Shown: piece by piece, positions 46,901-51,545 of the stretch
Numbering within the stretch: the stretch's first letter is position 1
Layout of the letters: every line of letters starts with the position of its first letter
Assembly: GCA_023053575.1 (NCBI GenBank)
Contig: JAKZAP010000018.1
Location: forward strand, 8,618,001 to 8,682,000
Direction: 5' to 3'
DNA length: 64,000 nt
Origin: Branchinecta lynchi
Lineage: Eukaryota; Arthropoda; Branchiopoda; Anostraca; Branchinectidae
Made by a program: the position numbers and the translations under genes
The notes under the pieces: generated by a model
What the model saw: only the letters and a program-made list of their open reading frames with translations
The model's database searches: none
Told to the model about the DNA's origin: nothing

Positions 46901-48704
46901 CTAGGGGGGAGTTCCTTATGGTTTCTTGGACGTTTTATATTATTTTGACATGGTCTATGGCACTGATGAGATCTGATCCTGATCTATCGGATAGAGTTAC
47001 GCGCACACACTGTCCAATACTCTTGATGACTAACTCTCCTTACCGGTGCAAAATCGCTGTGTACCTAGTCCTCAACGATCGCCGTGATTGGTTGACATAG
47101 GATTTGAGTTGTTGAGTTTAAGTTGTTAGTAAGACGTTTTCTCATTCTTCCTTAGGATCACTGGCGTTCAGTCGGATGTGAAATTCCTCCTCCGCTCCAA
47201 AATATTGGCGCAACGCTGAACAGGGTTGCCACAATTTGCACTGTAGTCGCTCTATTTTGTTTGTGTCACTCTTGTCCTAGTATGACATACAATTCACTTC
47301 ATTCCAGAAAACGTACAGATGTGGCATTTTTGCATCAGCGATTCCGACCGGAGTGATTATTCTCAGGACAATCCCTCGACTTCCCAGGACCCCCCCCCCC
47401 AACTCCCTTAGTAGTTGCCCTTCCAACTACCCCAGTTGGCCAGATCTGGTCTGGACGTTTTTACGACACATCGAGGGTTTATGGCCGTCCTGCTTGCCTA
47501 GTTTCTGAAGCATTAGAGTCCTTTGAAAAACGCTGGAGTCAATCTGAGGACTGATACTGGTATTTAATCTGACACCTGGCTACAGGACGCAGAACCAACG
47601 ACACAGGTTGGGTTTCGGTGGTCTAGACAAAATCTCAGCCGATTATCAGATACTCGTGAGTTTGATGTGACGTCACGAAAGTTGGGGAATCGATTAAATG
47701 TATATTGTTTAATATGCATTTGGTTATGTATATATTGTGACCCAAGCGGCCAGCGGGCGCCGGATGCGTTCACATTCATAAACCTTTCTAGGGACAATGA
47801 ATTATGTCTGGAAATGGAAAATATGAAATGCTCATGTAACGAGATGTTACGTCTCGACTCTAGGATAATCAGCTTTCGGCAGGAGGGATCATGACATTAT
47901 TACTCCAACAAATGGTTTAATGAACTATGAAAGAAGACACTTATTCAAGCCGGTTGTACTGGTTTTGTTTTAGAGAGGAAAAAAGTTACGAAATACTTTC
48001 TCCTGTCCTTTCAACAAGTAAATACGAAGAGGAGAAGGCAGCGCTAAACACTCGGATAGAAGAGCTTACAAGGTCTATCGAGGAACAGGTAAGCGAAAGT
48101 TGAGCCCTCCAGCAAAGGCTAAAAAGCGTGAATTGCTTCAACTAGAAAGGCTTCACCATCAAATAATGACACCATCTATCGGCGGTGCTCGTTGAGTCTG
48201 CTTTCCGACGACTAAACTTGATCGGAGGATTGACGAAAGCAAAGAGATTCCGCCACTCCCTGCTTCCAGCTTGAAAAGTGCTTGGTTATTTAATTACAAG
48301 ACTATCTCATTGGTTTCCCAGGGGGACAGGTGATGTTCGTTCTGTTACTGTTTTTGCTCGTGTATTCGGCTATTCAATATGGATTTTATATTCCCAAATT
48401 CTAAGAAGCTTTACTAGCTTCTGCCTACTACGAAGCTACGAAACGTGCTGCTCTCGCAACATAATAATAATAATAATCTTCTGAAGGTCGCCCGACAAAA
48501 ATATGACACGAAGAGAAGTACGAATTCCAACGCACTGCGATACGCGTCCATCTAGCGGTCTTTATTTCACAAAGCTATACCTCTTACAATTTCTTCTGTT
48601 TCCAGCTCAGTTCCAGGACTGGCAATGCTCCAACTGGCGGCGTTCAAATCTTACGAAAGGCGCAACCAAGACCCTCCATGTACCAAGACGCTAGCGATTC
48701 GTAA
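13881..48704 (+). CDS. Dzip1: DZIP1/Iguana-like cilia and Hedgehog-pathway protein (ten exons)
   Basis: DZIP1 family proteins act at the basal body in ciliogenesis and in Hedgehog signalling. Coding exons: 13881-13962, 17623-17978, 20745-20993, 33258-33437, 35373-35840, 38388-38601, 41328-41524, 46438-46811, 47974-48088, 48606-48704. Every phase matches and the sum is 2334 nt, that is 777 residues and TAA; human DZIP1 is somewhat longer. Residues about 14-146 are the DZIP1 N-terminal domain: FRKRSERLDWNLLAKTD, DLETLQENI, FRLAQLIIEYLLFSQE. Residues 147-168 form one C2H2 finger (C-X2-C-X12-H-X4-H, CAYCDKMF...HRSRKH). Residues about 190-330 are heptad-rich coiled coil. The remainder is low complexity with acidic patches (YESEDEYPKEE, SSSEDESEENKD) and a second short coiled coil in exon 9. 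ATG 13881 is the first Met after an in-frame TAA. Intron 3 is about 12 kb, contains DHFR, and could hide small extra exons. The introns are mostly transposon sequence. Confidence 0.9.
14788..15084. mobile_element. MITE with CAGGGTTG / CAACCCTG ends
   Basis: CAGGGTTGTCACTCTAC and GCGGCAACCCTG are inverted. The ends resemble those of the hAT element at 61322-63022. No clear 8-bp duplication. A related partial copy starts at about 47225 (CAGGGTTGCCAC). Confidence 0.5.
15432..16256. repeat. Tandem duplication of about 410 bp in DZIP1 intron 1
   Basis: Two consecutive diverged copies (about 15432-15843 and 15844-16256) share CTAGAGGAACAATAACAATC, GAGCGATTAGGCTT, CAGCCAGCACTCAGCAC and TTCTTTACGATAGCGCACCT in the same order. 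No frame is conserved between them. Confidence 0.7.
16412..17236 (-). mobile_element. Family A element, inverted
   Basis: Right end decayed (AGCTTTTCGATGGGATCCCA), three units, left arm with GGCGGACGGAC, ending CTGGGATCCCAAAAAC. In DZIP1 intron 1, close to exon 2. Confidence 0.75.
17623..17978 (+). CDS. Dzip1: DZIP1-like exon 2 (residues 28-146)
   Basis: Follows a T-rich acceptor (TTTTTTTTTTAG). Encodes TLQENI, a Cys-rich CCC segment where vertebrate DZIP1 has a CPHC-like site, RLAQLIIEYLL, then coiled coil to ANYFQ. Donor GTAGGT. Confidence 0.92.
18006..18300. mobile_element. TAGTA-rich MITE, uninterrupted copy
   Basis: Ends CCCGATGAAAAA and TTTTTCGTCGGG. The interior GCTACTGGATACTACT pattern is shared with 4523-5268 and 37994-38298. 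It begins 27 bp after the exon 2 donor. Confidence 0.65.
18871..19802 (-). mobile_element. Family A element, inverted
   Basis: AACAAGACTAAAGGTTTCG right end, about four units, left arm with GACGGACGGATGGAC, ending TTTTGAGAACCCAAAAA (decayed palindrome). The full set of parts is present. Confidence 0.78.
20140..20695 (+). pseudogene. Non-LTR retrotransposon 3' end with TTGA tail
   Basis: Reads ARLYNAYTIPHILALSPFWK, TIRKLFYKYAKYLLGLPPW and NSKVTQLYGV, the pattern seen just after the reverse transcriptase domain of CR1/jockey-type LINEs. A 3' untranslated part and GATTGATTGATTGA tail follow. 5'-truncated and ending about 50 bp before exon 3. Confidence 0.65.
20745..20993 (+). CDS. Dzip1: DZIP1-like exon 3: C2H2 finger and coiled coil (residues 147-229)
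   Basis: Acceptor TTTAG, then CAYCDKMFVTRAFLDSHRSR and KH. The exon starts exactly at the first finger cysteine. The rest is Glu/Lys-rich coiled coil ending LTNQ, donor GTAGGC. Confidence 0.92.
21018..21036. repeat. Poly-G tract
   Basis: A long G run interrupted by one C, in the presumed 3' region of the antisense DHFR copy. Similar homopolymer C or G runs occur at about 5620, 28265, 34150, 40492, 55055 and 60923, mostly inside repeats. Confidence 0.9.
21579..22184 (-). CDS. DHFR: Dihydrofolate reductase, intronless copy
   Basis: Reduces dihydrofolate to tetrahydrofolate with NADPH, in the cytosol, for thymidylate and purine synthesis. A single uninterrupted frame of 201 residues against about 187 for human DHFR, with extra length at both ends. 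Visible motifs: ICAVEANLGIG, LPWHIPKEF (Trp30; Glu35 as the active-site acid, equivalent to human Glu30), IFGRKTW (NADPH-binding loop), NIIVSR, VWVHGGADIYREAM (Gly-Gly), LTKIM, SDVFYP and a final FQVFVYQTKGE. No frameshift or stop, so it looks functional. The gene is usually split by introns in animals; the other genes here are all split, and this one lies antisense in DZIP1 intron 3, so a retrocopy is likely. No poly-A remnant or flanking duplication could be found to prove it. Strong exon-like coding quality argues for purifying selection. Confidence 0.93.
   Translation of the reverse strand: MAAKVPFPKLELICAVEANLGIGFEGRLPWHIPKEFKYYTRLSKKREDAEKPNVAIFGRKTWDSLCALKLEPMSQCINIIVSRKMDQSEIEKYKDVHIARSFEDAVALLQTDEFKENIGRVWVHGGADIYREAMRSSHFYRLYLTKIMKEYKSDVFYPKFDEDKLDIVEDPDALQGLQEDKGVQFQVFVYQTKGECSLVEN
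22273..22382. repeat. Two-copy 55-bp tandem repeat upstream of DHFR
   Basis: TCACTTATGC, GTTATCACTTACATCA and CATCTTGTGAA recur in order at 22273-22327 and 22328-22382, within 200 bp upstream of the DHFR start. It could be promoter-proximal; no known binding site is recognised. Confidence 0.55.
22609..23954. mobile_element. Non-autonomous hAT element with perfect 8-bp duplication
   Basis: Ends CAGGGGCGTCGCAAG and CTTGCGACGCCCCTG are perfect inverted repeats. CCTGTGAC lies immediately outside on both sides (22601-22608 and 23955-23962). Length 1346 bp. The left half holds GAAACGATTACGTAGGAAG and GCGCCGCAGGCG words; the right half is a degenerate array of TTATACCGAAT-type words. No transposase frame. 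The 8-bp duplication and CAG...CTG ends point to hAT. Confidence 0.88.
24590..25295. mobile_element. Old, diverged relative of the 22609 hAT element
   Basis: TTCTAGCTTTTAAATTGGCT, ATAGAGAACACC, GCACTGCAGGTAAAATTTTG and a C-run before CTAAACTGCCCCTAAATGG follow the order of the younger copies with many substitutions. No clean ends. Confidence 0.5.
25296..26270. other. No gene recognised
   Basis: Unique-looking intronic sequence of DZIP1 with short GCAGCGCTTC-type repeats near 25620-25800 and a segment near 25360-25450 that faintly matches 37615-37715 (CATATATGGATACAAATATA). Nothing codes convincingly. Confidence 0.5.
26279..28696. mobile_element. hAT-like element (CCAGTGTTGCCACC ends) hosting another element
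   Basis: CCAGTGTTGCCACC and GGTGGCAACACTGG are inverted. Flanks are TTTGAAGA (26271-26278) and TTTGAAAT (28697-28704), six of eight matching. CTAGTAAA words occur near both inner sides, and an internal inverted pair (GGAGTGCTGCGTGAAGCCGC and GGCGGCTTCATGCAACACTC) sits in its left half. Without the nested element it would be about 1.1 kb. No transposase. Confidence 0.7.
26976..28281. mobile_element. Nested hAT element, left terminal repeat mostly deleted
   Basis: Same family as 22609-23954 by interior sequence throughout. Starts with CAG then jumps to ATTTTACCGAATCC. Ends in a C-run and CTG. GCGACAAC is repeated exactly outside both edges (26968-26975 and 28282-28289), which fixes the borders although the left inverted repeat beyond CAG is lost. 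It inserted into the 26279-28696 element. Confidence 0.85.
28822..30308 (+). mobile_element. Family A element broken by a non-LTR fragment
   Basis: Left end TTTCTGGGATCCCAAAAATT; the left arm is partly deleted. A unit is interrupted after GCCGGACAAGTA and resumes at ACCCGGAATCCGGCG. The right end GGGATCCCACCGAAACC then TTTGGTCTTGTT is intact. Confidence 0.75.
29079..29680 (-). pseudogene. RTE-like non-LTR reverse transcriptase, C-terminal fragment
   Basis: On the minus strand: QFVYFGSLLTADNCHTSDIK, RRLALASSSF, then LFNSLIVLIALYGYEAWT, a stop, and MRCLRRTKIHLHREEV with LRWLGHVKRL. This is the order F-Y-LGS...IKRRI...LYG-E-WT...MRCLRR...R-LGHV of endonuclease-reverse transcriptases of the RTE type. 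At least one stop interrupts it. It sits inside a family A unit, so it came after that element. Confidence 0.8.
30713..31639 (+). mobile_element. Family A element, compact complete copy
   Basis: TTTTTGGATCCCAAACGTAA left end, full left arm, four units including a CCGGAATCCGGTTGTAACCG variant, and GGGATCCCATCGAAACC then TTAGGTCTTGTT at the right. Confidence 0.8.
31655..33030 (+). pseudogene. Non-LTR retrotransposon 3' end, split by a family A element
   Basis: 31655-31890 reads RVAYFKYCKFLLWLPRWHRN, IARFGLIHVPSR, LYDPMRNFFLDDAR and TAG. The 3' untranslated part (CATAATACTCCGTACC, cf. CATATACTCCGCATGG at 20615) resumes after 32899 and ends in CATTCATTCATTCATT. The family A copy 31892-32898 sits between stop codon and tail. 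5'-truncated. Confidence 0.6.
31892..32898 (+). mobile_element. Family A element inserted in a non-LTR 3' end
   Basis: TTTTTGGAATCCCAAAACG to GGGATCCTATCGAAACG then TTTGGTCTTGTT, with about four units. The flanks belong to one retrotransposon copy, giving a check on the element borders. No target duplication longer than a base or two is visible. Confidence 0.78.
33258..33437 (+). CDS. Dzip1: DZIP1-like exon 4: coiled coil (residues 230-289)
   Basis: Acceptor ATGTAG, LRSHLDDLEMQLPKKVEEVL and IESQRKIIEDLREQL, donor GTGAGT. Phase 0 on both sides, so it fits exon 3 directly. An unseen phase-0 exon between them cannot be excluded. Confidence 0.8.
33490..34492 (+). mobile_element. Family C repeat
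   Basis: Two or three internal rounds of CCAAGTTTCATCCCGATCGC, CCGGTTCCCCCTCCGAC, C-run and GGATCCGGTCC. Ends with the hairpin GGCACTTGGCCGGAAGGCAA plus GTGCC. Starts about 50 bp after DZIP1 exon 4. A proline-rich open frame through it is an effect of C-richness. Confidence 0.65.
34493..35372. other. DZIP1 intron 4 remainder; reverse LINE-like tail at 34858
   Basis: AATTAATCAATCAATCAACTT at about 34858 looks like the TTGA-type tail of a non-LTR element on the minus strand, running to about 35010. A segment near 35130-35200 resembles 37450-37500 (CGGCCAGCTAGTCGAA). Nothing else is recognised before exon 5. Confidence 0.4.
35373..35840 (+). CDS. Dzip1: DZIP1-like exon 5 (residues 290-445)
   Basis: Acceptor TTCTATAG. 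Coiled coil VEEKLEQQAKKLDEEVIIL, then a Pro/Arg-rich segment (PPLPMPRTRRR) and an acidic patch (SEDEYPKEELPEDSSS). Donor GTAAAC. Confidence 0.88.
35841..36760. other. DZIP1 intron 5, no feature recognised
   Basis: No repeat family described here and no coding stretch is visible in this part of the intron. Confidence 0.5.
36767..37095. mobile_element. TA-flanked MITE, best-preserved copy
   Basis: GTTGCGTTTTCGCAG and CTGCAAAAACGCAAC with TA on both sides. ATCGTGGTATCTG and CCATGGTATCTG words are arranged symmetrically. Same family as 7288-7576. Confidence 0.68.
37160..37262 (+). mobile_element. Family A single-unit fragment
   Basis: GCCGGACAAGTAGTTCTTCC, AAAGTTGGTTAAAAGTAAAA, then divergence. 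No ends. Confidence 0.65.
37994..38298. mobile_element. TAGTA-rich MITE, third copy
   Basis: CTCGATGAAAAATTTATCTC at the left and AAATTCATCGGG at the right, with interior TACTGGATACTACT words. It ends about 90 bp before exon 6. Confidence 0.65.
38388..38601 (+). CDS. Dzip1: DZIP1-like exon 6 (residues 446-517)
   Basis: Acceptor TTATTTCCAG, basic Ser/Arg-rich sequence (RRREILARRISSQ, TPKKKTLVTSIIHSIK). Donor GTAAGA; one base of Gly517 is passed on. Confidence 0.85.
38686..38860 (+). mobile_element. Family A right-end fragment
   Basis: AGGAAGTTTCGGTCAGTATC, a short AGAT microsatellite, then TTTTTGGGATCCCATCGACC and TTTGGTCTTATT. Lacks the array and left end. Confidence 0.7.
38930..39490. repeat. 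Diverged tandem repeat in DZIP1 intron 6
   Basis: Four rough units share GTCGTATGTTT-GAGCTTGCCAGA, CCGCGAATTTCGCCTGAAAA, CCGTTTCTTGTC and GAAGAGATTTTCTAGT, at about 38940, 39060, 39190 and 39430, with length variation. Confidence 0.6.
39345..39390. repeat. Short palindrome, 16-bp perfect arms
   Basis: ATGAGGCAGATATTAC is mirrored by GTAATATCTGCCTCAT with 14 bp between, inside the tandem repeat zone. Confidence 0.85.
40062..40223. mobile_element. TA-MITE with CACTGTAAAAA ends
   Basis: TACACTGTAAAAA and TTTTTACAGTGTA are inverted and include TA at each edge. Inner arms GCAGTATTTGCTACTGGGAT and ATCCCAGTGGTAAATACTGC make it a long imperfect hairpin. Two relatives are at 55783-56051 and 56472-56642. 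Confidence 0.75.
40240..40535. mobile_element. hAT-related fragment
   Basis: TTTCGCCTGCGGCGCTCACT recalls the GCGCCGCAGGCG core of the 22609 family, and the far side has a C-run before AACCGCCCCTG. Ends are not matched, so the extent is approximate. The same CGCCTGCGGC word recurs at about 39542 and 39943. Confidence 0.35.
40545..40805 (-). pseudogene. Non-LTR 3' end (minus)
   Basis: Read on the minus strand it gives the same string of words as 43003-43325 (TATGTCGGGGAAGCA, CACCTGAGGCGCC), which reads like the basic C-terminus of a LINE polymerase followed by a 3' untranslated part. Heavily decayed. Confidence 0.5.
41328..41524 (+). CDS. Dzip1: DZIP1-like exon 7 (residues 517-582)
   Basis: Acceptor TTTGTTCAG, KPAKRKPWSSTLSLP, RPKRSSSSRDRRR, ending SPASTK with a weaker GTCAGT donor. 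A family A copy begins only about 75 bp downstream. Confidence 0.8.
41599..42800 (-). mobile_element. Family A element with near-identical units
   Basis: AACAAGACCAAAGGTTTCG right end at low coordinate; TTTTGGGATCCCAAAAA left end at 42784-42800. The CAGCATGTCTTC landmark recurs at 42115, 42251, 42388 and 42525, that is every 136-137 bp, and adjacent units are the most alike in the window. This suggests recent unit-by-unit amplification. Confidence 0.82.
42876..43000 (-). mobile_element. Family A right-end fragment
   Basis: GAACAAGACCAAAGGTTTCG, ATGGGATCCCGAAATTTTAA, CAGACTCCTTGAACATTTTT, then a different sequence. Confidence 0.7.
43003..43325 (-). pseudogene. Non-LTR retrotransposon C-terminus and 3' end (minus)
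   Basis: Minus-strand reading gives APQPRSATKHKNKFVPCK and YRRSFRQYFSTFYELV, a LINE-type basic C-terminal tail, followed by a 3' region ending near GATAAGATAACG. 5'-truncated. Confidence 0.55.
43395..44140 (+). mobile_element. Family A element lacking its left end
   Basis: Four units then GTTTGGGATCCCATCGACACC and TTTGGTCTTGTT. A short run near 44015 repeats ATAGATAGGTAGATAG. A reverse fragment of the family's right arm (CTAATCATCTAGAGAAAGC) follows at 44330-44425. Confidence 0.72.
44469..44990 (+). pseudogene. Non-LTR polymerase C-terminus next to a TTAGG-type tract
   Basis: TAGGTTAGGTTAGGTTA at 44471-44487 is about three TTAGG units, the telomeric repeat of many arthropods, although such tracts are common in other settings. 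From 44580 the frame reads FQCVHNLIPSVFRDTY, SGFRLKFLGTAVWNSLPVSI and LLEFKRKLKEYLI, the standard C-terminus of CR1/jockey-like reverse transcriptases. T- and GGT-rich sequence follows. Confidence 0.65.
45128..45806 (-). mobile_element. Family A element, inverted, right end missing
   Basis: Three units then a full left arm with ACAGACAGACAGACGGAC and GGTTTGGGATCCCCAAAAT. Confidence 0.73.
46040..46327 (+). mobile_element. Non-LTR/SINE-like 3' end with AAGTC tail
   Basis: T-rich sequence, GAGCCTTCCCCGGGCGGTTG, then AAATAAAGCAAGTCAAGTCA repeats. Resembles a 3' untranslated region with simple-sequence tail. It ends just upstream of DZIP1 exon 8. Confidence 0.5.
46438..46811 (+). CDS. Dzip1: DZIP1-like exon 8 (residues 583-707)
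   Basis: Acceptor CGTTTCCAG, GGSEPHTPTIRAWSESDI, an acidic SSSEDESEENKD patch and SIAFNEQVEK. Donor GTAAGT, two bases of Lys707 carried on. A LINE-type tail (AAGTC repeats) ends about 110 bp upstream. Confidence 0.85.
47974..48088 (+). CDS. Dzip1: DZIP1-like exon 9: short coiled coil (residues 707-745)
   Basis: Acceptor TTGTTTTAG, EEKSYEILSPVL then YEEEKAALNTRIEELTRSIE, donor GTAAGC. Only one of the three frames is open and it continues exon 8 exactly. Confidence 0.82.
48250..48480 (+). mobile_element. Possible retroelement 3' end with AAT tail
   Basis: A stretch without coding content ending in ACATAATAATAATAATAATC, between exons 9 and 10 of DZIP1. The tail is the only evidence. Confidence 0.35.
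48606..48704 (+). CDS. Dzip1: DZIP1-like exon 10: C-terminus and stop (residues 746-777)
   Basis: Acceptor TCTGTTTCCAG, NAPTGGVQILRKAQPRPS, ending DASDS and TAA at 48702. Confidence 0.8.
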   Translation, partial: LSSRTGNAPTGGVQILRKAQPRPSMYQDASDS

Positions 48705-48734
48705 AGGAAAATGAGCGAAAAATTATAGTTTTGT

Positions 48735-49035
48735 TTGGCAGATACCGTGGTATCTGATACCACGGCCAAAAGGTGTTTTTCAAGTTACCGAGTATCTGGC
48801 CGTGATAACTATCATCATCAGCAACACGAGAGCCTAGGTTTTGTCAGACTGGTGAGAAAGAACTGTGACACTTGTGATGCGAGTGGATCTAAATCTTTCT
48901 TTTGAGGTGACCTAAAAGCATTGATTCGACAATTGTCATTTTTGCAAAGAAACCGAGGTATCAGATACCATGGTGACTGAAAAATCGACAAAATGCAGAT
49001 CGATTTACCATGTTATCTGCAAAAACACGATTTCT
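48735..49035. mobile_element. TA-MITE family, third copy
   Basis: GGCAGATACCGTGGTATCTG and CCATGTTATCTGCAAAAACA with the same inner words as 7288-7576 and 36767-37095. The outermost GTTGCG ends are decayed. It starts just past the DZIP1 stop, so it may be transcribed as 3' untranslated sequence. Confidence 0.55.
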
Positions 49036-50011
49036 GTTAAACAAAAATTTAGAAATTTAAATTAGTCAATTTCTGGACCTGCACCCCTATCTTTTATAGA
49101 AGCTTTAGAAAACATTAATAAAATTGCATAACCACCTGCAAATGACATTGAATCGTCTTTCTCTCTTGCGTTCTTTTATGGAATTATGGGTTATAAATAG
49201 AATGTTTCTATTATTATTTTGCAAGCAAAACTGTTAGTCGTACCGAAGCCTTACCGAAGATACTGTTAGTGTTGGATCGATATACAATTTCAAGCGTATT
49301 TACAGAGCGTATTATCCTTTACAATTGCATTATTTTGCTCTACTGTTCATCTTCCGATAGTTTTGGATTTCGAAGAATGAGATATTTTAAGTTTAAAGCA
49401 CACTTCGTACTAGGCATGGGCACTGTTCCTTTTTTCTGTTTCTGTTTCTGTTTTTTTTCCTCCTGTTTTACTGTTTACTGTTTTCTGTTTCAGGGACCCA
49501 AAATAAACAGAACAGCTGTTTTGAAGCCAACTGTTTTTTTTCTCACCTGTTCTGTTCCGTTTTGATGTATCCTGTTCTGCCCTGTTCCTGTTTTTTTTAC
49601 CTGTTTAAACAGCCAAATCTGTTTTTTGGGGGCAACCCGCCTTAATCAATAAACTCAAGATTTGCATCATTTCGAAATGCCACATTCCAAAAGAGGCCAA
49701 TTTGTCAACCTTACCAGTGACCCACGCGAAATGTGGATGCGATGACGGCTATCAAAAATATTGAGCAAGAATCAAGCAATAGTAGGAACAACAGCAAAAA
49801 ATGGGAACTTCACATACTGTAAATATTTATTCAGCTCAAGCTGACGGCGAATTGCATTTGACTGAGCTAAATGGATCCGTAGTCAGCTAAGTCTTAGACT
49901 ACTGTTGCAGCTTTCCGCTGACGCTTCGTGGCAGCAGCCGTCTTCGGGTCCAATATGAGAGAGTGCGCAAGCGCTCAAACGTAATGTGTAAAAGTAAAAC
50001 GTATATCATAT

Positions 50012-50478
50012 CAGAGATGGGCGAATCCGATCATGAAAGGATTCGAATCCGAATCCAAATCCAGGGCTAGGTACGAATCCGAATCCACCATTTCATGCTG
50101 AGGATTCGAATCCGAAATTGAATCCGGATTCGAATCCGACCTTAGCAAAAATTAAATCATGTTCATAGGTTATAGTTTAAAAATCAGAGGTGACAAAAAA
50201 CAATGATATTTCAGGTAATCAGATAATGTGATAGATTACTTAACATATTTGGTGGTGGACACCAAACAAATATGGTTGTCTAAAGCCCATTGCGTAAAAA
50301 TTGGGAAAACGGAAACTGAAAGGATGTAGCATAGAAATTTGAGCGGATTCGTAAGATTGAGGGTTTGGAATCCGAGTCCGAAACCGAATCCAGCCTGAAA
50401 AGCAGAAGATTCGAATCCGGCCAAAAGGACGAATCCTGGATTCAAATCTGAATCCGGATTCGGATTCGCCCAGCTCTG
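50012..50478. mobile_element. hAT MITE with perfect 8-bp duplication (CAGAGATGGGCG)
   Basis: CAGAGATGGGCGAATCCG and CGGATTCGCCCAGCTCTG ends, followed inward by GGATTCGAATCCGAATCC palindromic words. TATCATAT is repeated exactly at 50004-50011 and 50479-50486. 467 bp. The relative at 59204-59631 shares ends and interior. Confidence 0.9.
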
Positions 50479-50499
50479 TATCATATATTGTGTACGAAC

Positions 50500-51545
50500 A
50501 GCCTAATAACCATTCGCCCTTGACTTTTAATTAATTGGTAAATATGGGCCCAGTTACCAGCGTTTGGATGTGGGGGGTGGGGTGGAGTATCACCGAAAGG
50601 TTCATCTAGATGGGTCTTTGGGTGGGTCCAAAGACCCATCTGGACAATGATGTTCACGCATTCCAAATTTCCACCTTAGTACCAGGCATGTTTAGCAAGT
50701 TTGCGAATTTGGTCAGGCAATTTACTCTGGGCAATCCGGGCCCAGTTACACATAATTCGCAAAACGGCGGTAAGCCTTTAAAATTCAACTGAAAAGCCAA
50801 CTAATTTTTGTGTCATTTCATTAAACATACTGAATTATTGGGATTCTACAAAGGAAAAATTAAATCATGTTCATAGGTTATAGTTTAAAAATCAGAGGTG
50901 ACAAAAAACAAAAAACACTGATATTTCAGGTAATCAGATAATGTGATAGATTACTTAACATATTTGGTGGTGGACACCAAACAAATTTGGTTGTCTAAAG
51001 CCCATTGCGTAAAAAACATGCCTGGTGCTAAGGTGGAAATTTGGAATGCTTGAACATCATTGTAGAATCCCAATAATTCAGTATGTTTAATAAAAAATAG
51101 TTGGCTTTTCAGTTAAATTTTAAAGGCTTACCACCGTTTTGCGAATTATGTGCAACTGGGCCCGGATTGCCCAGAGTAAAAGTTGCGGAATTTTTTATCT
51201 TCCACTATCTGCTCTAGTTATGACGTTCAGAATATGTGCGGCCGTCAACAATTTTAATCTAAATACAAACGCTACTTTTCGTTGGGCAGTGGCGAGATTG
51301 GTGATGATTGTTTAGTGCCGGAACAAAAGAAAAATCATAAATCTTTCTCGTAAGGGGTGCAACAAAAATACAAGCGCATAGAGGTACCACAAATCACACG
51401 GAAATTCCACTATTTGAAAAACAATTATTCGTGAATAGCGGAACAATGAAGTAACGCATTTTCAGCGGCTCTTCAAGCTGTTTTAAGTGAATAAGTGATG
51501 GATAACTAGATTGTCCTATCCCAGCCTTTTTAGGTTAAACTTTAA
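50500..51545. mobile_element. Family C-related block with inserted inverted and direct duplications
   Basis: GCCAACTAATTTTTGTGTCA to GGGATTCTACAAAGGA (ending 50852) and ATTTTTTATCTTCCACTATC onward (51191) match the contiguous stretch at about 11785-11910 of the family C copy. The 338 bp between them are foreign (see 50853-51190). Confidence 0.6.
50853..51190. repeat. Insert made of a direct copy and two inverted copies of nearby DNA
   Basis: 50857-51016 nearly repeats 50143-50299, the interior of the hAT MITE without its ends. 51017-51062 is the reverse complement of about 50644-50692. 51063-51182 is the reverse complement of about 50727-50851. Three local templates are joined in a new order. 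Confidence 0.75.
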
